Below, piece after piece: positions 53,240 through 62,690 of a stretch of 64,000 nt of DNA. Within the stretch, counting starts at the first letter, position 1; every line of letters starts with the position of its first letter. The translations under genes were made by a program, and so were the position numbers. The DNA comes from Streptomyces kanamyceticus (lineage in GTDB: Bacteria; Actinomycetota; Actinomycetes; Streptomycetales; Streptomycetaceae): positions 4,774,001-4,838,000 of the forward strand of contig NZ_CP023699.1 of the NCBI RefSeq assembly GCF_008704495.1, given 5' to 3'. The notes beneath the pieces are model-generated. The model was not told where the DNA came from. It worked only from the letters and a program-made list of their open reading frames with translations, and searched no databases.

Positions 53240-54217
53240 ATGACTCGGAACCACGGGACCCACAGCGCGGAGGAACTGTGCGAGACAGGTTCAGTCGTCT
53301 ACGCGCGCGCCCTGAGCGAAGGCTGCGTCCGAACCGAGGACGCCGAAGAGGCCCCCTGCCTGGTCGATTTCGGCCTCCTCCACCCCGACCTGGACGACAT
53401 GCGCTGGCTGCGCCCCACCGCCCCCAACGTCGCCCTCCCCCGCCTCCTGCGCACGATCGAGGACCGCATCGCCGACCAACGCCTACGCGAGGAGAAGCTG
53501 ACCGCCGCGTTCGAGCCGCTCATGGCCCTCGACGCGCAGTTCTCCGCCGCCTCGGACCAAGCGCCCACGATCACCGTCCTGGACGGGCTCGAACGCATAA
53601 ATTCAGCCATTGACCGGGCCATGAGTGAGGCCCGGGAAGAGTTCCTCGCCGTACAACCGGGCGGCACCCGCCCCCCGGAAACCCTGGCCGAAGCGCTCCC
53701 CCGCGACCAGGCCCTCCTCTCCCGCGGCTGCCGCATGCGCACCCTCTACCAGCACACGACCCGGCACTCCCTGCCCGTGCTCGGCTACTTCGAGCGGTTG
53801 GAGGGCGACGCCGAGGCCCGCACGCTCGACGAGGTCACCGAGCGGCTCTTCGTCTTCGACAGGACCGTGGCGTTCATCCCGGCGAGCAAGGACCGCAGCC
53901 TCGCCCTGGAACTGCGCCACCCGGCCCTGGTCGAGTACTTCGCCACCACCTTCTGGCGCCTGTGGCGGCTCGCCCTGCCCATGTGGCCCCAAGCCGCCCC
54001 GCAGCTCTCCGAGAACGGCATCACCCCACGCCAGCGCGCCATCGCGAGCCTCCTCATCGAAGGCCTCACGGACGCGGAAATCGCCACGCGCCTCGGCATG
54101 AACATCCGCACCGCGCGCGTCCACATCGCCAAACTCGCCGCCACACTCGGCAGCGGCAGCCGGGCCCAGCTCGGCTATCTCATCGGCCAGTCGGGGATCC
54201 TCGGCCAGCAGAGCTGA
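53240..54217 (+). CDS. Regulator 3 of 3: TrmB-like sensor domain with LuxR-type helix-turn-helix
   Basis: The 325-aa third paralogue carries the same domains: ELCETGSVVYARALSEGCVR, LAVQPGGTRPPETLAEALPR, MRTLYQHTTRHSLPVLGYFE, EARTLDEVTERLFVFDRTVA and a C-terminal LIEGLTDAEIATRLGMNIRT helix-turn-helix. The ribosome site is GGGAGGGAG just before the ATG. A 167-base leader separates it from regulator 2, so it may have its own promoter. Three near copies in a row point to local gene duplication and divergent specificity. Confidence 0.8.
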   Translation: MTRNHGTHSAEELCETGSVVYARALSEGCVRTEDAEEAPCLVDFGLLHPDLDDMRWLRPTAPNVALPRLLRTIEDRIADQRLREEKLTAAFEPLMALDAQFSAASDQAPTITVLDGLERINSAIDRAMSEAREEFLAVQPGGTRPPETLAEALPRDQALLSRGCRMRTLYQHTTRHSLPVLGYFERLEGDAEARTLDEVTERLFVFDRTVAFIPASKDRSLALELRHPALVEYFATTFWRLWRLALPMWPQAAPQLSENGITPRQRAIASLLIEGLTDAEIATRLGMNIRTARVHIAKLAATLGSGSRAQLGYLIGQSGILGQQS

Positions 54218-54279
54218 AGTCCCACACGGCAGTGTGGACGACGAGCAGGGACGCCCATCACACCCACATGAGGAGAGAG

Positions 54280-54609
54280 ATGGCCGACGAAACCTCCCCA
54301 GCTGCCGTTGACAGAGACAGCGAGTTCAATCGGCTCCGCTATCTCGTCCCTTACATACTGTTCGTCATCGCCAACGCCGGAACCAGTCGCGCTTCCCTCT
54401 CGGAGAGGCCGATCGCCTTCTGGATTTTCGCCGCGTGTGCCGTGCTCGGCGTCCTGACAACCGCTGGCTGCCTGAAGAGCATGAGGAACAGCCTCGGCTC
54501 CCGCAGCGACGGGCAGCACCGCCCGGCCTTCTGGCTGGACTTCTGGGGCATCCTTCTCGTGCTCTACGGGCTCTACGTCATCCTCTCGGTCCTCAACCAC
54601 GCGTCGTAG
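54280..54609 (+). CDS. Small integral membrane protein
   Basis: The 109-aa protein has three predicted membrane helices: YLVPYILFVIANAG (about 25-40), IAFWIFAACAVLGVLTTAG (about 48-67) and FWGILLVLYGLYVILSVL (about 90-107). A charged N-terminus and a basic loop (KSMRNSLGSRSDGQHR) complete it. AGGAGAG directly precedes ATG at 54280, which decides the start. It lies 62 bases after regulator 3 on the same strand and may be the last gene of that transcript. I recognise no family and no function. Confidence 0.72.
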   Translation: MADETSPAAVDRDSEFNRLRYLVPYILFVIANAGTSRASLSERPIAFWIFAACAVLGVLTTAGCLKSMRNSLGSRSDGQHRPAFWLDFWGILLVLYGLYVILSVLNHAS

Positions 54610-54622
54610 CCAGCCCTCATAG

Positions 54623-55273
54623 TCACCCGCGCCGTGCCCCCGTGATCGCCTCGGTGATCGTGAATCCCTTGGCGGGCCCCTCGGGGATCATGACCTCCGT
54701 CCCGTACGGGACGCGGTGGACGCCGACCCAGTCGGCCTTCTCCGGCTGCGGCTCGGTCAGGATGGTGACGGTGCCTTCGGCGTCGTGGTCGTCGATGATG
54801 ACGTAGACGGGGATGTTGGCGCGGGCGTACTCGCGGCGCTTCTTGACCCGGTCGCGCTCCTGGTTGCGTTTGCCGGGAGAGACGACTTCGACGACTAGGC
54901 GGACGGCCGCAGCGGTGACGCCGAGGCCGTCGTCCGTCAGGTACCGCTCCCTGTCCTTCGGCGCGACGTAGAGGTCAGGGATCCACACCCGCCCTTCGTG
55001 GATGACGTTTCCGTCGTTGCGCACGACGAAGTCGCCACCGCGCAGGAACAGCGCCAGTTCGTCCCGGAGGAGATTGATGGTCTCCGCGTGGGCGTAGCGA
55101 CCGGTGGGCGACACCTCGATGGCTCCCTCGATGATCTCAGCGCGGTAGCCCTCGGGGAGTTCCATGGCCTTCCATGCCTGCCACAACACCTCGTCCAGCT
55201 CGGAAGGAGACGGGGTCGACTCGGTCGTGGCTTCGGGCATGGTCTCGGGCCTCTCAGCTGCAAGAGCGGTCAT
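54623..55273 (-). CDS. Uma2 family (DUF820) putative restriction-endonuclease-fold protein
   Basis: The 216-aa protein has the Uma2 PD-(D/E)XK-like core: MELPEGYRAEIIEGAIEVSP, RVWIPDLYVAPKDRERY with the conserved PD, VRLVVEVVSPGKRNQERD with the E-x-x-S, and YARANIPVYVIID. These genes are abundant in Streptomyces and cyanobacteria, often as multiple copies. Nuclease activity is predicted from fold only. The ATG at 55273 follows GGAGGTG. It is convergent with the small membrane protein gene (14 bases apart) and downstream of the ATPase gene on the same strand. Confidence 0.87.
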   Translation of the reverse strand: MTALAAERPETMPEATTESTPSPSELDEVLWQAWKAMELPEGYRAEIIEGAIEVSPTGRYAHAETINLLRDELALFLRGGDFVVRNDGNVIHEGRVWIPDLYVAPKDRERYLTDDGLGVTAAAVRLVVEVVSPGKRNQERDRVKKRREYARANIPVYVIIDDHDAEGTVTILTEPQPEKADWVGVHRVPYGTEVMIPEGPAKGFTITEAITGARRG

Positions 55274-55378
55274 GGTGGCGCACCTCCTTTCCAGTGTGGG
55301 CTTGGCGTCCTTGCGACACAAGCAACGCGATCACGGTATGTACGTTCATGGGGCTGGCCTGGGGGAATCCCTCCCCAG

Positions 55379-55876
55379 TCACCCGATCCGGCGAGGACGG
55401 AAGGGTTCCGCTCCACCCCCGACTCCCACCCCCAGCTCGAACCACACCCCCTTCGCATACCGCCCCGCCCGCTCGTCCGCGACGCCCCACGTGTCCGCCA
55501 TCTCCTGGACCAAGGCCAGCCCGCGCCCCCAGCAGGCGGCCGCCCCCGCCGCGGGGTGCGTGACGACCGGTGGGTCCGGGCTCTCGTCGAAGACCGTGAG
55601 GCGGAGGCGGGCCGGGGTCAGCAGGAGTCGGAGCATCGCCGAGCCCTTGGTGTGCAGGTGCACGTTCGTGACGAGTTCTGACGTGCAGAGGGTCGCGGGC
55701 ATGACCAGCTGCTCTCGGTCCAGAGCGCGGAGGACTGTGCGTACGAAGTCTCGGCAGACCTTGGGGGCGGTTGCGTCGCCGGGGGCGAAGAGGCTGTAGG
55801 CGTACGTGAGTTGGCGGGTGGAGCGGTGTGGTGCGCGTGGCCCGTCCGGGCAGGCGGGGGCGGGGGCAGGGGGCAT
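55379..55876 (-). CDS. RsbW-like ATP-binding protein (anti-sigma-factor-type ATPase)
   Basis: The 165-aa protein has a GHKL-type ATPase fold: RDFVRTVLRALDREQLVMPA, the N-box LCTSELVTNVHLHTKGSAML, the G1-like VFDESPDPPVV and the G2 RGLALVQEMADTWGV. It lacks a kinase dimerisation domain, as in anti-sigma kinases. Such genes accompany WhiJ-type XRE regulators in Streptomyces, and here one is divergent from exactly such a gene at 56129. The ATG at 55876 is behind GGGAGAAG. It may modulate the regulator or a sigma factor. Confidence 0.85.
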   Translation of the reverse strand: MPPAPAPACPDGPRAPHRSTRQLTYAYSLFAPGDATAPKVCRDFVRTVLRALDREQLVMPATLCTSELVTNVHLHTKGSAMLRLLLTPARLRLTVFDESPDPPVVTHPAAGAAACWGRGLALVQEMADTWGVADERAGRYAKGVWFELGVGVGGGAEPFRPRRIG

Positions 55877-56128
55877 GGCGGCTTCTCCCGTCGGGAGGTG
55901 AGTGAGGATGCCCCATGCCGGGCGATGGCGCTGCCCGCACGCCCCCTTGGCGGGGGCCTCGGGTGCCTTTCGGCTTATGGGCAAGGGGAGTTGAACGATT
56001 CCAGCGAGTGACTGGTTACACACTCAAGGTAGGGCAGGCGGGCTTTCATGTACAACCTTCTTACCTCTATTGGTGGACCAACTCCCTTGGTCAGGGCAGA
56101 CTTTGGGCACACCGGCAAGGAGAGACGC

Positions 56129-57010
56129 GTGGGACTTCGCACCACCATCACCGAGCGACAGCGACGACTCGGCTTCGAACTCAAACAACTGCGCGAACAG
56201 GCGGGATTAGCCGCTGGAGAGGCCGCCGATCGAATCGGCATGGGGCGCGTCCGACTGAGCCAGATCGAAACCGCCAAGACGACCATCCTGACGGCACGGC
56301 TCCGCGATCTCTGCCACATCTACGGCTGCACCGACAGGGCGTACATTGAATCCCTCGTCGCGCTGTCCGAGTCGACCGGCAAAGGCTGGTGGAGCGCCTA
56401 CAAGAAGCACCTGGGGCCTGGTCCGCTCAACCTGGCCGAGCTGGAGGCAGGGGCCGTATCGCTACGGATGCACGAGTCGATGTTCATCCCTGGCCTCTTC
56501 CAGACCGCCGACTACGCGCGGGCCATCTTCAACAGCCCCAAGCTGGGCTTCGAGAACATCGAGGAGGCCCTACGGTTCCGGATGGAGCGGCAGCAGATCC
56601 TCACAGCCGACAACCCACCATCAGTGCATGCCGTGGTCCATGAAGCCGCGCTGCACATGCGCTTCGGCGGCACACAGGTGGTGCGCGAGCAACTGCTGCG
56701 ACTGATCGAGCTGGCACGAATGCCGAACGTGACCATCCAGGTCTATCCGTTCAGCGCGCAGGCGTACGCGGCTCTCACCGGGAACTTCGCCCACGTCGTC
56801 CCCAGCACCCCGCAGCTCGGCACCGTAGTGCTTGAACAAGCCTTGGGCTTCAGCTACTTGGGCGGACCTGATCCGCTGCAGAAATACGCCGCACTGTTCG
56901 ACCGTCTCGCCGAGAACGCCCTCGCCCCCATCGACGTATCGTTGGCCCCGGAAGCACGCTCAGTGAAGGACTCGCTGGCTCTCATCCAGCACCTTCTCTA
57001 CACGCTCTAG
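56129..57010 (+). CDS. XRE-family helix-turn-helix regulator with DUF5753 (WhiJ-like)
   Basis: The 293-aa protein has an N-terminal helix-turn-helix (FELKQLREQAGLAAGEAADR, then IGMGRVRLSQIETAKTT, about 15-65). A DUF5753 domain follows (ESMFIPGLFQTADYARAIFN, RMERQQILTADNPPSVHAVV, LARMPNVTIQVYPFSAQAYA). This is the WhiJ architecture. WhiJ in S. coelicolor controls development together with a DUF397 partner and an ATPase, and all three partners are present here. The start is GTG at 56129, behind AAGGAGAGA. The first DUF397 gene begins 8 bases after the stop. Confidence 0.93.
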   Translation: MGLRTTITERQRRLGFELKQLREQAGLAAGEAADRIGMGRVRLSQIETAKTTILTARLRDLCHIYGCTDRAYIESLVALSESTGKGWWSAYKKHLGPGPLNLAELEAGAVSLRMHESMFIPGLFQTADYARAIFNSPKLGFENIEEALRFRMERQQILTADNPPSVHAVVHEAALHMRFGGTQVVREQLLRLIELARMPNVTIQVYPFSAQAYAALTGNFAHVVPSTPQLGTVVLEQALGFSYLGGPDPLQKYAALFDRLAENALAPIDVSLAPEARSVKDSLALIQHLLYTL

Positions 57011-57018
57011 GAGGCCCG

Positions 57019-57225
57019 ATGTCCGAACTGCACTGGCAGAAGTCATCGTTCAGCGGTGGTCCGGAAGGCAACTGCCTCTACCTCGCCACCGCCGCAGACG
57101 GAACGATCCGCCTCCGCGAAAGCGACACCCCGAGCACCATCCTGAGCACAACGCCGCGCACGCTGGCCGCCCTCCTGAGTCACACAAGGCGCGCACACGG
57201 CCACCCCGCTGGGGAAAACTGGTGA
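57019..57225 (+). CDS. DUF397 protein 1
   Basis: The 68-aa protein has the DUF397 signature ELHWQKSSFSGGPEGNCLYL, then DGTIRLRESDTPSTIL. DUF397 proteins are small Streptomyces regulatory partners of XRE/DUF5753 regulators and usually counter or modulate them. It starts 8 bases after the XRE gene, behind AGGAGGCC. It ends overlapping the second DUF397 gene as GTGA. The usual C-terminal WXXF motif is replaced by a longer basic tail. Confidence 0.92.
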   Translation: MSELHWQKSSFSGGPEGNCLYLATAADGTIRLRESDTPSTILSTTPRTLAALLSHTRRAHGHPAGENW

Positions 57226-57407
57226 CACCCCAACTCACCTGGCAGAAGTCCTCGTTCAGCGAGGACCAGGCGAACTGCGTCTACATAGCCACCACCGCAG
57301 ACGGAACGATCCGCCTACGCGAAAGCGACACCCCCCGCACCATCCTGGCCACCGCCCCCGCCCAACTGACCGCCCTCCTGGAGCACCTCAAACGTCAGCC
57401 GCGCTGA
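57222..57407 (+). CDS. DUF397 protein 2
   Basis: The 61-aa paralogue of the preceding gene begins QLTWQKSSFSEDQANCVYIA and keeps DGTIRLRESDTPRTIL. The start is GTG at 57222, overlapping the previous stop (GTGA), so both are produced together. Tandem DUF397 genes behind one WhiJ-type regulator suggest duplication. Its last 20 bases overlap the 3' end of a convergent minus-strand gene. Confidence 0.92.
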   Translation: MTPQLTWQKSSFSEDQANCVYIATTADGTIRLRESDTPRTILATAPAQLTALLEHLKRQPR

Positions 57408-57936
57408 CCCACTCCCTGAGCAACGCCTCCCGCTCCCCCGCCCGAGGCGATCCCCCCTCGTGCGCCCGCCCCCACCGCGCCATCTCCGCCAGCGTCGTGT
57501 GCAACGTCGCCGCCCCCTCCGTCATCCTGGAGAGCAGCGCCCGCGACAGGTCGTACTCCGTCTGGGAGTAACCCGACGCCGCCGCCGTGTACGCCGTCAG
57601 CTCGACGTAGGCGTCGGCGTCGGCGTCCACCTCCGCGTCAGCCGTCCCCGTACGCATACGCATACGCACCGTCACCGTCGGCGCCTCGTCATCCCCGCCC
57701 AGGCCCAGCGTCAGCGCCATGTCGACCATCGTGCCCAGGTGGAGCTTGAGGGACTTCACGGGGACGTTCTCGACCGTCAGTTCATGGATGTCGTCCCAGA
57801 GCCAGAACGCCGACTGCTTGTCGCCGAGCGCCGTGACGCCCTCCGGGGAGAGCCGTACCCCGGGCGCCAGCCCCGCCGGCTTCGCGCCCACGTACACGTC
57901 GCCCTCGGCGATCCAGAACAGCCCCACCATGGCCAT
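57388..57936 (-). CDS. Hypothetical soluble protein
   Basis: The 182-aa protein begins MAMVGLFWIAEGDVYVGAKP and has a beta-rich first half (FWLWDDIHELTVENVPVKSL, MALTLGLGGDDEAPTVTVRM). A low-complexity Asp/Ala stretch (DAEVDADADAYVEL) follows, then a helical C-terminus (LLSRMTEGAATLHTTLAEMA). The first part resembles PH/GRAM-like or immunoglobulin-like folds, but I cannot name a family. The stop lies inside the convergent DUF397 gene, a 20-base tail-to-tail overlap. The upstream hairpin at 57979 separates it from the hspR operon. Confidence 0.7.
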   Translation of the reverse strand: MAMVGLFWIAEGDVYVGAKPAGLAPGVRLSPEGVTALGDKQSAFWLWDDIHELTVENVPVKSLKLHLGTMVDMALTLGLGGDDEAPTVTVRMRMRTGTADAEVDADADAYVELTAYTAAASGYSQTEYDLSRALLSRMTEGAATLHTTLAEMARWGRAHEGGSPRAGEREALLREWVSAADV

Positions 57937-57978
57937 GGCCAGCTCAACTCCCCCACACAGCGGACAACACGCAGAACA

Positions 57979-58008
57979 GGGGCCGGAGGGTGGTCACCCT
58001 CCGGCCCC
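57979..58008. terminator. Terminator at the end of the dnaK-grpE-dnaJ-hspR operon
   Basis: GGGGCCGGAGGGT (57979-57991) pairs perfectly with ACCCTCCGGCCCC (57996-58008) around GGTC. It lies 50 bases downstream of the hspR stop. Confidence 0.85.
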
Positions 58009-58020
58009 TACTTCAAGCCT

Positions 58021-58060
58021 ACGAAACCCAAGATCACGAAACCCAAGATTACGAAACCTA
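58021..58060. repeat. 15-bp tandem repeat reaching into the hspR stop codon
   Basis: ACGAAACCCAAGATC (58021-58035), ACGAAACCCAAGATT (58036-58050) and ACGAAACCTA (58051-58060) follow one another. The last partial unit contains the hspR stop (58058-58060, read on the minus strand). Confidence 0.82.
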
Positions 58061-58522
58061 CTGCTCCGACGACCGCTTGGGCCGCCACACCACCAACGCA
58101 CTCGCCTGCTGAACGTCCTGGTAAGGAACCAGGTCGCGGCGGTACGACGCATGCACCGCCGCCTCACGTTGCTGCATCGTGGCGGCGGCTCCCTCCACGG
58201 CCGCGGACAGTTCCGCGACGCGTGACTGAAGCGCGGCGACCTGGTTCTCCAGCTCGATGATGCGCTTGATGCCGGCGAGGTTGATGCCCTCCTCCTGCGA
58301 CAGCTGCTGGACGGTGCGCAGCAGCTCGATGTCGCGGGCGGAGTAGCGCCTGCCCCGGCCCGCGGTGCGGTCCGGGGAGACCAGGCCCAGGCGGTCGTAC
58401 TGGCGGAGGGTCTGGGGATGGAGGCCGCTCAGCTGGGCGGCCACCGAGATGACGTACACCGGCGTCTCGTCGGTGAGCTGATACGCCCTACTGAATCCGG
58501 ACTGTCGACGACGGCCGTCCAT
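58058..58522 (-). CDS. hspR: Heat-shock repressor HspR (MerR family)
   Basis: HspR represses the dnaK operon, clpB and lon by binding HAIR sites, with DnaK as co-repressor. The 154-aa protein has the MerR-type helix-turn-helix VYVISVAAQLSGLHPQTLRQ, YDRLGLVSPDRTAGRGRRYS (residues about 22-62). A coiled coil (IKRIIELENQVAALQSRVAE) and a hydrophobic tail (ASALVVWRPKRSSEQ) typical of HspR follow. It starts one base from the dnaJ stop, as the last gene of the operon it represses. Confidence 0.96.
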   Translation of the reverse strand: MDGRRRQSGFSRAYQLTDETPVYVISVAAQLSGLHPQTLRQYDRLGLVSPDRTAGRGRRYSARDIELLRTVQQLSQEEGINLAGIKRIIELENQVAALQSRVAELSAAVEGAAATMQQREAAVHASYRRDLVPYQDVQQASALVVWRPKRSSEQ

Positions 58523-58523
58523 C

Positions 58524-59717
58524 TCATGCTCCCTTCGCGGCCTTGAACAGTTCTGCCCGCGGATCGTCGCCCGCAGTCGCCTTGCGGTAGGACTCCAGTG
58601 CTTCCTTCGCGCCGTCGGACAGCGAGGTCGGTACCACGACGTCCACCGTCACGAGCAGGTCGCCGCGGGTGCCGTCCTTGCGGACCGCTCCCTTGCCACG
58701 CGCCCGCATCGTACGACCGTTGGGCGTGCCCGGGGGCAGCTTCAGCGTGACCGGCGGGCCGCCCAGGGTGGGCACCTTGACCTCGCCGCCCAGCGCGGCC
58801 TCCGCGTACGTCACGGGAACCGTGACCGTGAGGTTGTCGCCCTTGCGGCCGAAGACCGGGTGGGCCTCCACGTGCACGACCACGTACAGGTCGCCCGCCG
58901 GGCCGCCCCGTTCGCCGGGTGCGCCCTTGCCGCGAAGGCGGATGCGCTGCCCGTCCGAGACGCCTGCCGGGATCCGCACCTGCATCGTGCGGGACGACTT
59001 GGCGCGGCCCGAGCCGCCGCAGACCTCGCACGCGTCCTGGGCGATGAGCCCGCGACCCTTGCAGTCCACGCACGGGTCGGTGAGGGAGAACCCTCCGCCG
59101 CCACCCCGCGAGACCTGGCCGGTGCCGACGCACGTCGGGCACACGCGCGGCGTGCCGTTCTTGTCGCCGGTGCCCGAGCACGCCTTGCAGGGCGCCTGGG
59201 AGGACATGCGGAGCGGCACCGTCGCGCCGTCCACCGCCTCCGTGAAGTTCAGCGTGACCTCGGACTCGATGTCCTGGCCGCGCCTCGGCTGCGTACGCGT
59301 GCCGGTCCCGGCACCTCCGCCGCCGCGGTTGAACAGGCCCCCGAAGACGTCACCGAGACCGCCCCCGAAACCACCGGCGGCCGCTCCACCGCCGCCCGGG
59401 GCGTTGCCTCCGAAGAGGTCGCCCAGGTCGAAGTTGAACGAACCGCCGCCGGCTCCGGGACCCGGCCGGAATCCGCCGTTGCCGAAGAGAGCACGCGCTT
59501 CGTCGTACTCCTTGCGCTTCTTGGGGTCACCGAGGATGTCGTTCGCCTCGGAGATCTCCTTGAAGCGCTCCTCCGCCTTGGCGTTGCCCTTGTTGGCGTC
59601 CGGGTGGTTCTCGCGGGCGAGCTTCCGGTACGCCTTCTTGATCTCGGCTTCGGTGGCGTCCTTGGGGACGCCGAGGACCTTGTAGTAGTCCTTCTCGATG
59701 AAGTCCTTGGTGCTCAT
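58524..59717 (-). CDS. dnaJ: Chaperone DnaJ (type I Hsp40)
   Basis: DnaJ is the co-chaperone that stimulates DnaK ATPase and delivers substrates. The 397-aa protein has a J domain (YYKVLGVPKDATEAEIKKAY with HPD in ARENHPDANKG). A Gly/Phe-rich linker with an expanded GGG/AGG section follows (about 85-140). The four zinc repeats CKACSGTG, CPTCVGTG, CVDCKGRG and CEVCGGSG come next, then C-terminal substrate-binding domains. All elements of type I DnaJ are present. It lies 48 bases downstream of grpE. Confidence 0.97.
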   Translation of the reverse strand: MSTKDFIEKDYYKVLGVPKDATEAEIKKAYRKLARENHPDANKGNAKAEERFKEISEANDILGDPKKRKEYDEARALFGNGGFRPGPGAGGGSFNFDLGDLFGGNAPGGGGAAAGGFGGGLGDVFGGLFNRGGGGAGTGTRTQPRRGQDIESEVTLNFTEAVDGATVPLRMSSQAPCKACSGTGDKNGTPRVCPTCVGTGQVSRGGGGGFSLTDPCVDCKGRGLIAQDACEVCGGSGRAKSSRTMQVRIPAGVSDGQRIRLRGKGAPGERGGPAGDLYVVVHVEAHPVFGRKGDNLTVTVPVTYAEAALGGEVKVPTLGGPPVTLKLPPGTPNGRTMRARGKGAVRKDGTRGDLLVTVDVVVPTSLSDGAKEALESYRKATAGDDPRAELFKAAKGA

Positions 59718-59765
59718 CCCCGACGTCCCTCCTCTCTGGTCAGTGCAACTCTGGTCAGTGCAACG

Positions 59766-60463
59766 TCAGCCCTCGTCCGGGCCACCGTTGTCCTTGTCCG
59801 GTGCCTCCGCCTGCTCGGCGTCGGCGTCGACCGTCTCGCCCTTGACCGTCTGCGCACCCGGCTGCGGCTCGGCCACGGCCACCCGCGCGGGGCGGATGGT
59901 GCGCTCGCCGATCCGATACCCGGGCTGCAGGATCGCCACGCAGGTCGTCTCTGTGACGTCCGGCGCGTACGAATGCATCAGGGCTTCGTGGATCGTCGGG
60001 TCGAAGGGCTCGCCCTCCTTGCCGAACTGCTGCAGGCCCAGCTTGGCGACGACGGTCTCCAGGGACTCCGCCACCGACTTGAACCCGCCCACCAGCTCGC
60101 CGTGCTCACGGGCCCGGCCGACGTCGTCGAGGGTCGGGAGCAGCTCACCCAGGAGGTTCGCCGCGGCGATCTCCTTGACGGTGACCTTGTCCCGCTCCAC
60201 CCGACGGCGGTAGTTCTGGTACTCGGCCTGCAGCCGCTGGAGGTCCGCCGTGCGCTCGTTGAGCGCGGTGCGCACCTGGTCCAGCTGGGCGGTCAGGCCC
60301 ACGTCCTGCGCGGACGTCTTGCTTTCAGCGTCCCCGGCCGGGGCCGCCGGGCCCTCCTCGGTGGAGGGCTCGGCGGACTTCGGCGCGGCGTCATCGGGGG
60401 TGGCGCCGGAGGGGACGTCAGGGTTCTCGGCGTTCTCGCCGAGGCCCGGGGTCTCCTCGGTCA

Positions 60464-60464
<1 letters not shown>
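59766..60464 (-). CDS. grpE: Nucleotide exchange factor GrpE
   Basis: GrpE releases ADP from DnaK. The 232-aa protein has an acidic, disordered N-terminus and the long dimer coiled coil (QLDQVRTALNERTADLQRLQ, EYQNYRRRVERDK). The conserved LLPTLDDVGRAREHGELVGG, GEPFDPTIHEALMHSYAPDV and the short beta domain (ILQPGYRIGERTIRPARVAV) follow. An Ala/Gly-rich tail completes it. Its ATG overlaps the dnaK stop as TGATG, so DnaK and GrpE synthesis are coupled. Confidence 0.96.
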
Positions 60465-62335
<1,871 letters not shown>

Positions 62336-62357
62336 TTCGATTCCTCCAGAGGTACTT

Positions 62358-62378
62358 CTTGAGTGGATCTGGCTCAAG
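62358..62378. promoter_or_regulatory. HAIR operator 1 upstream of dnaK
   Basis: CTTGAGT (62358-62364), seven bases, GCTCAAG (62372-62378) matches the HspR inverted repeat with one substitution. It lies 23 bases upstream of the dnaK start, so it overlaps the leader or promoter. Confidence 0.9.
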
Positions 62379-62409
62379 AGTGCACGAACGCTCCGCTGGA
62401 GTCAACAGA

Positions 62410-62430
62410 GCTGAGTCGAGGTGACTCAAC
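62410..62430. promoter_or_regulatory. HAIR operator 2 upstream of dnaK
   Basis: GCTGAGT (62410-62416), seven bases, ACTCAAC (62424-62430) is a second HspR-type inverted repeat, 52 bases from the first (five helical turns). Paired HAIR sites are the known arrangement for the Streptomyces dnaK promoter. Confidence 0.88.
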
Positions 62431-62506
62431 TCTTATCCCGGGCTTACGCGCAACTCGGGGCTTCACCTGGGCCCGGCACCCGCCCGCGGGCCGGATGTGG
62501 CTGGTC

Positions 62507-62525
62507 GCGCAGTTCCCCGCGCCCC
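62507..62525 (+). repeat. Copy 6 of the 19-nt dispersed intergenic repeat
   Basis: GCGCAGTTCCCCGCGCCCC occurs here in the dnaK/etfD divergent region (62336-62690, 355 bases). This is not a gene end. The rest of that region holds the two HAIR sites, this repeat and the TTAC/GTAA palindrome. I see no coding frame in it. Confidence 0.85.
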
Positions 62526-62644
62526 TACGGGCACTACCCCTGCGGGACGCGGACACGGCAAGGGTGACCTGAGCGACACAGATCACCGCCGTGCTGGCTA
62601 CAGTGCGGCTGAGTAAGTGGGTAGTCTCAGACGGACTGCATAAG

Positions 62645-62658
62645 TTACCGCTTAGTAA
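62645..62658. promoter_or_regulatory. Operator candidate upstream of the EtfD-like gene
   Basis: TTAC (62645-62648), six bases, GTAA (62655-62658) is an inverted repeat of the TetR type, 33 bases before the ATG at 62691. Similar TTAC...GTAA sites precede fatty-acid catabolism genes in actinobacteria, which suits an electron acceptor for acyl-CoA dehydrogenases. The assignment is tentative. Confidence 0.45.
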
Positions 62659-62690
62659 TAGTCCGCCTCGCAGGCCCGAGGAGCCCCCAA

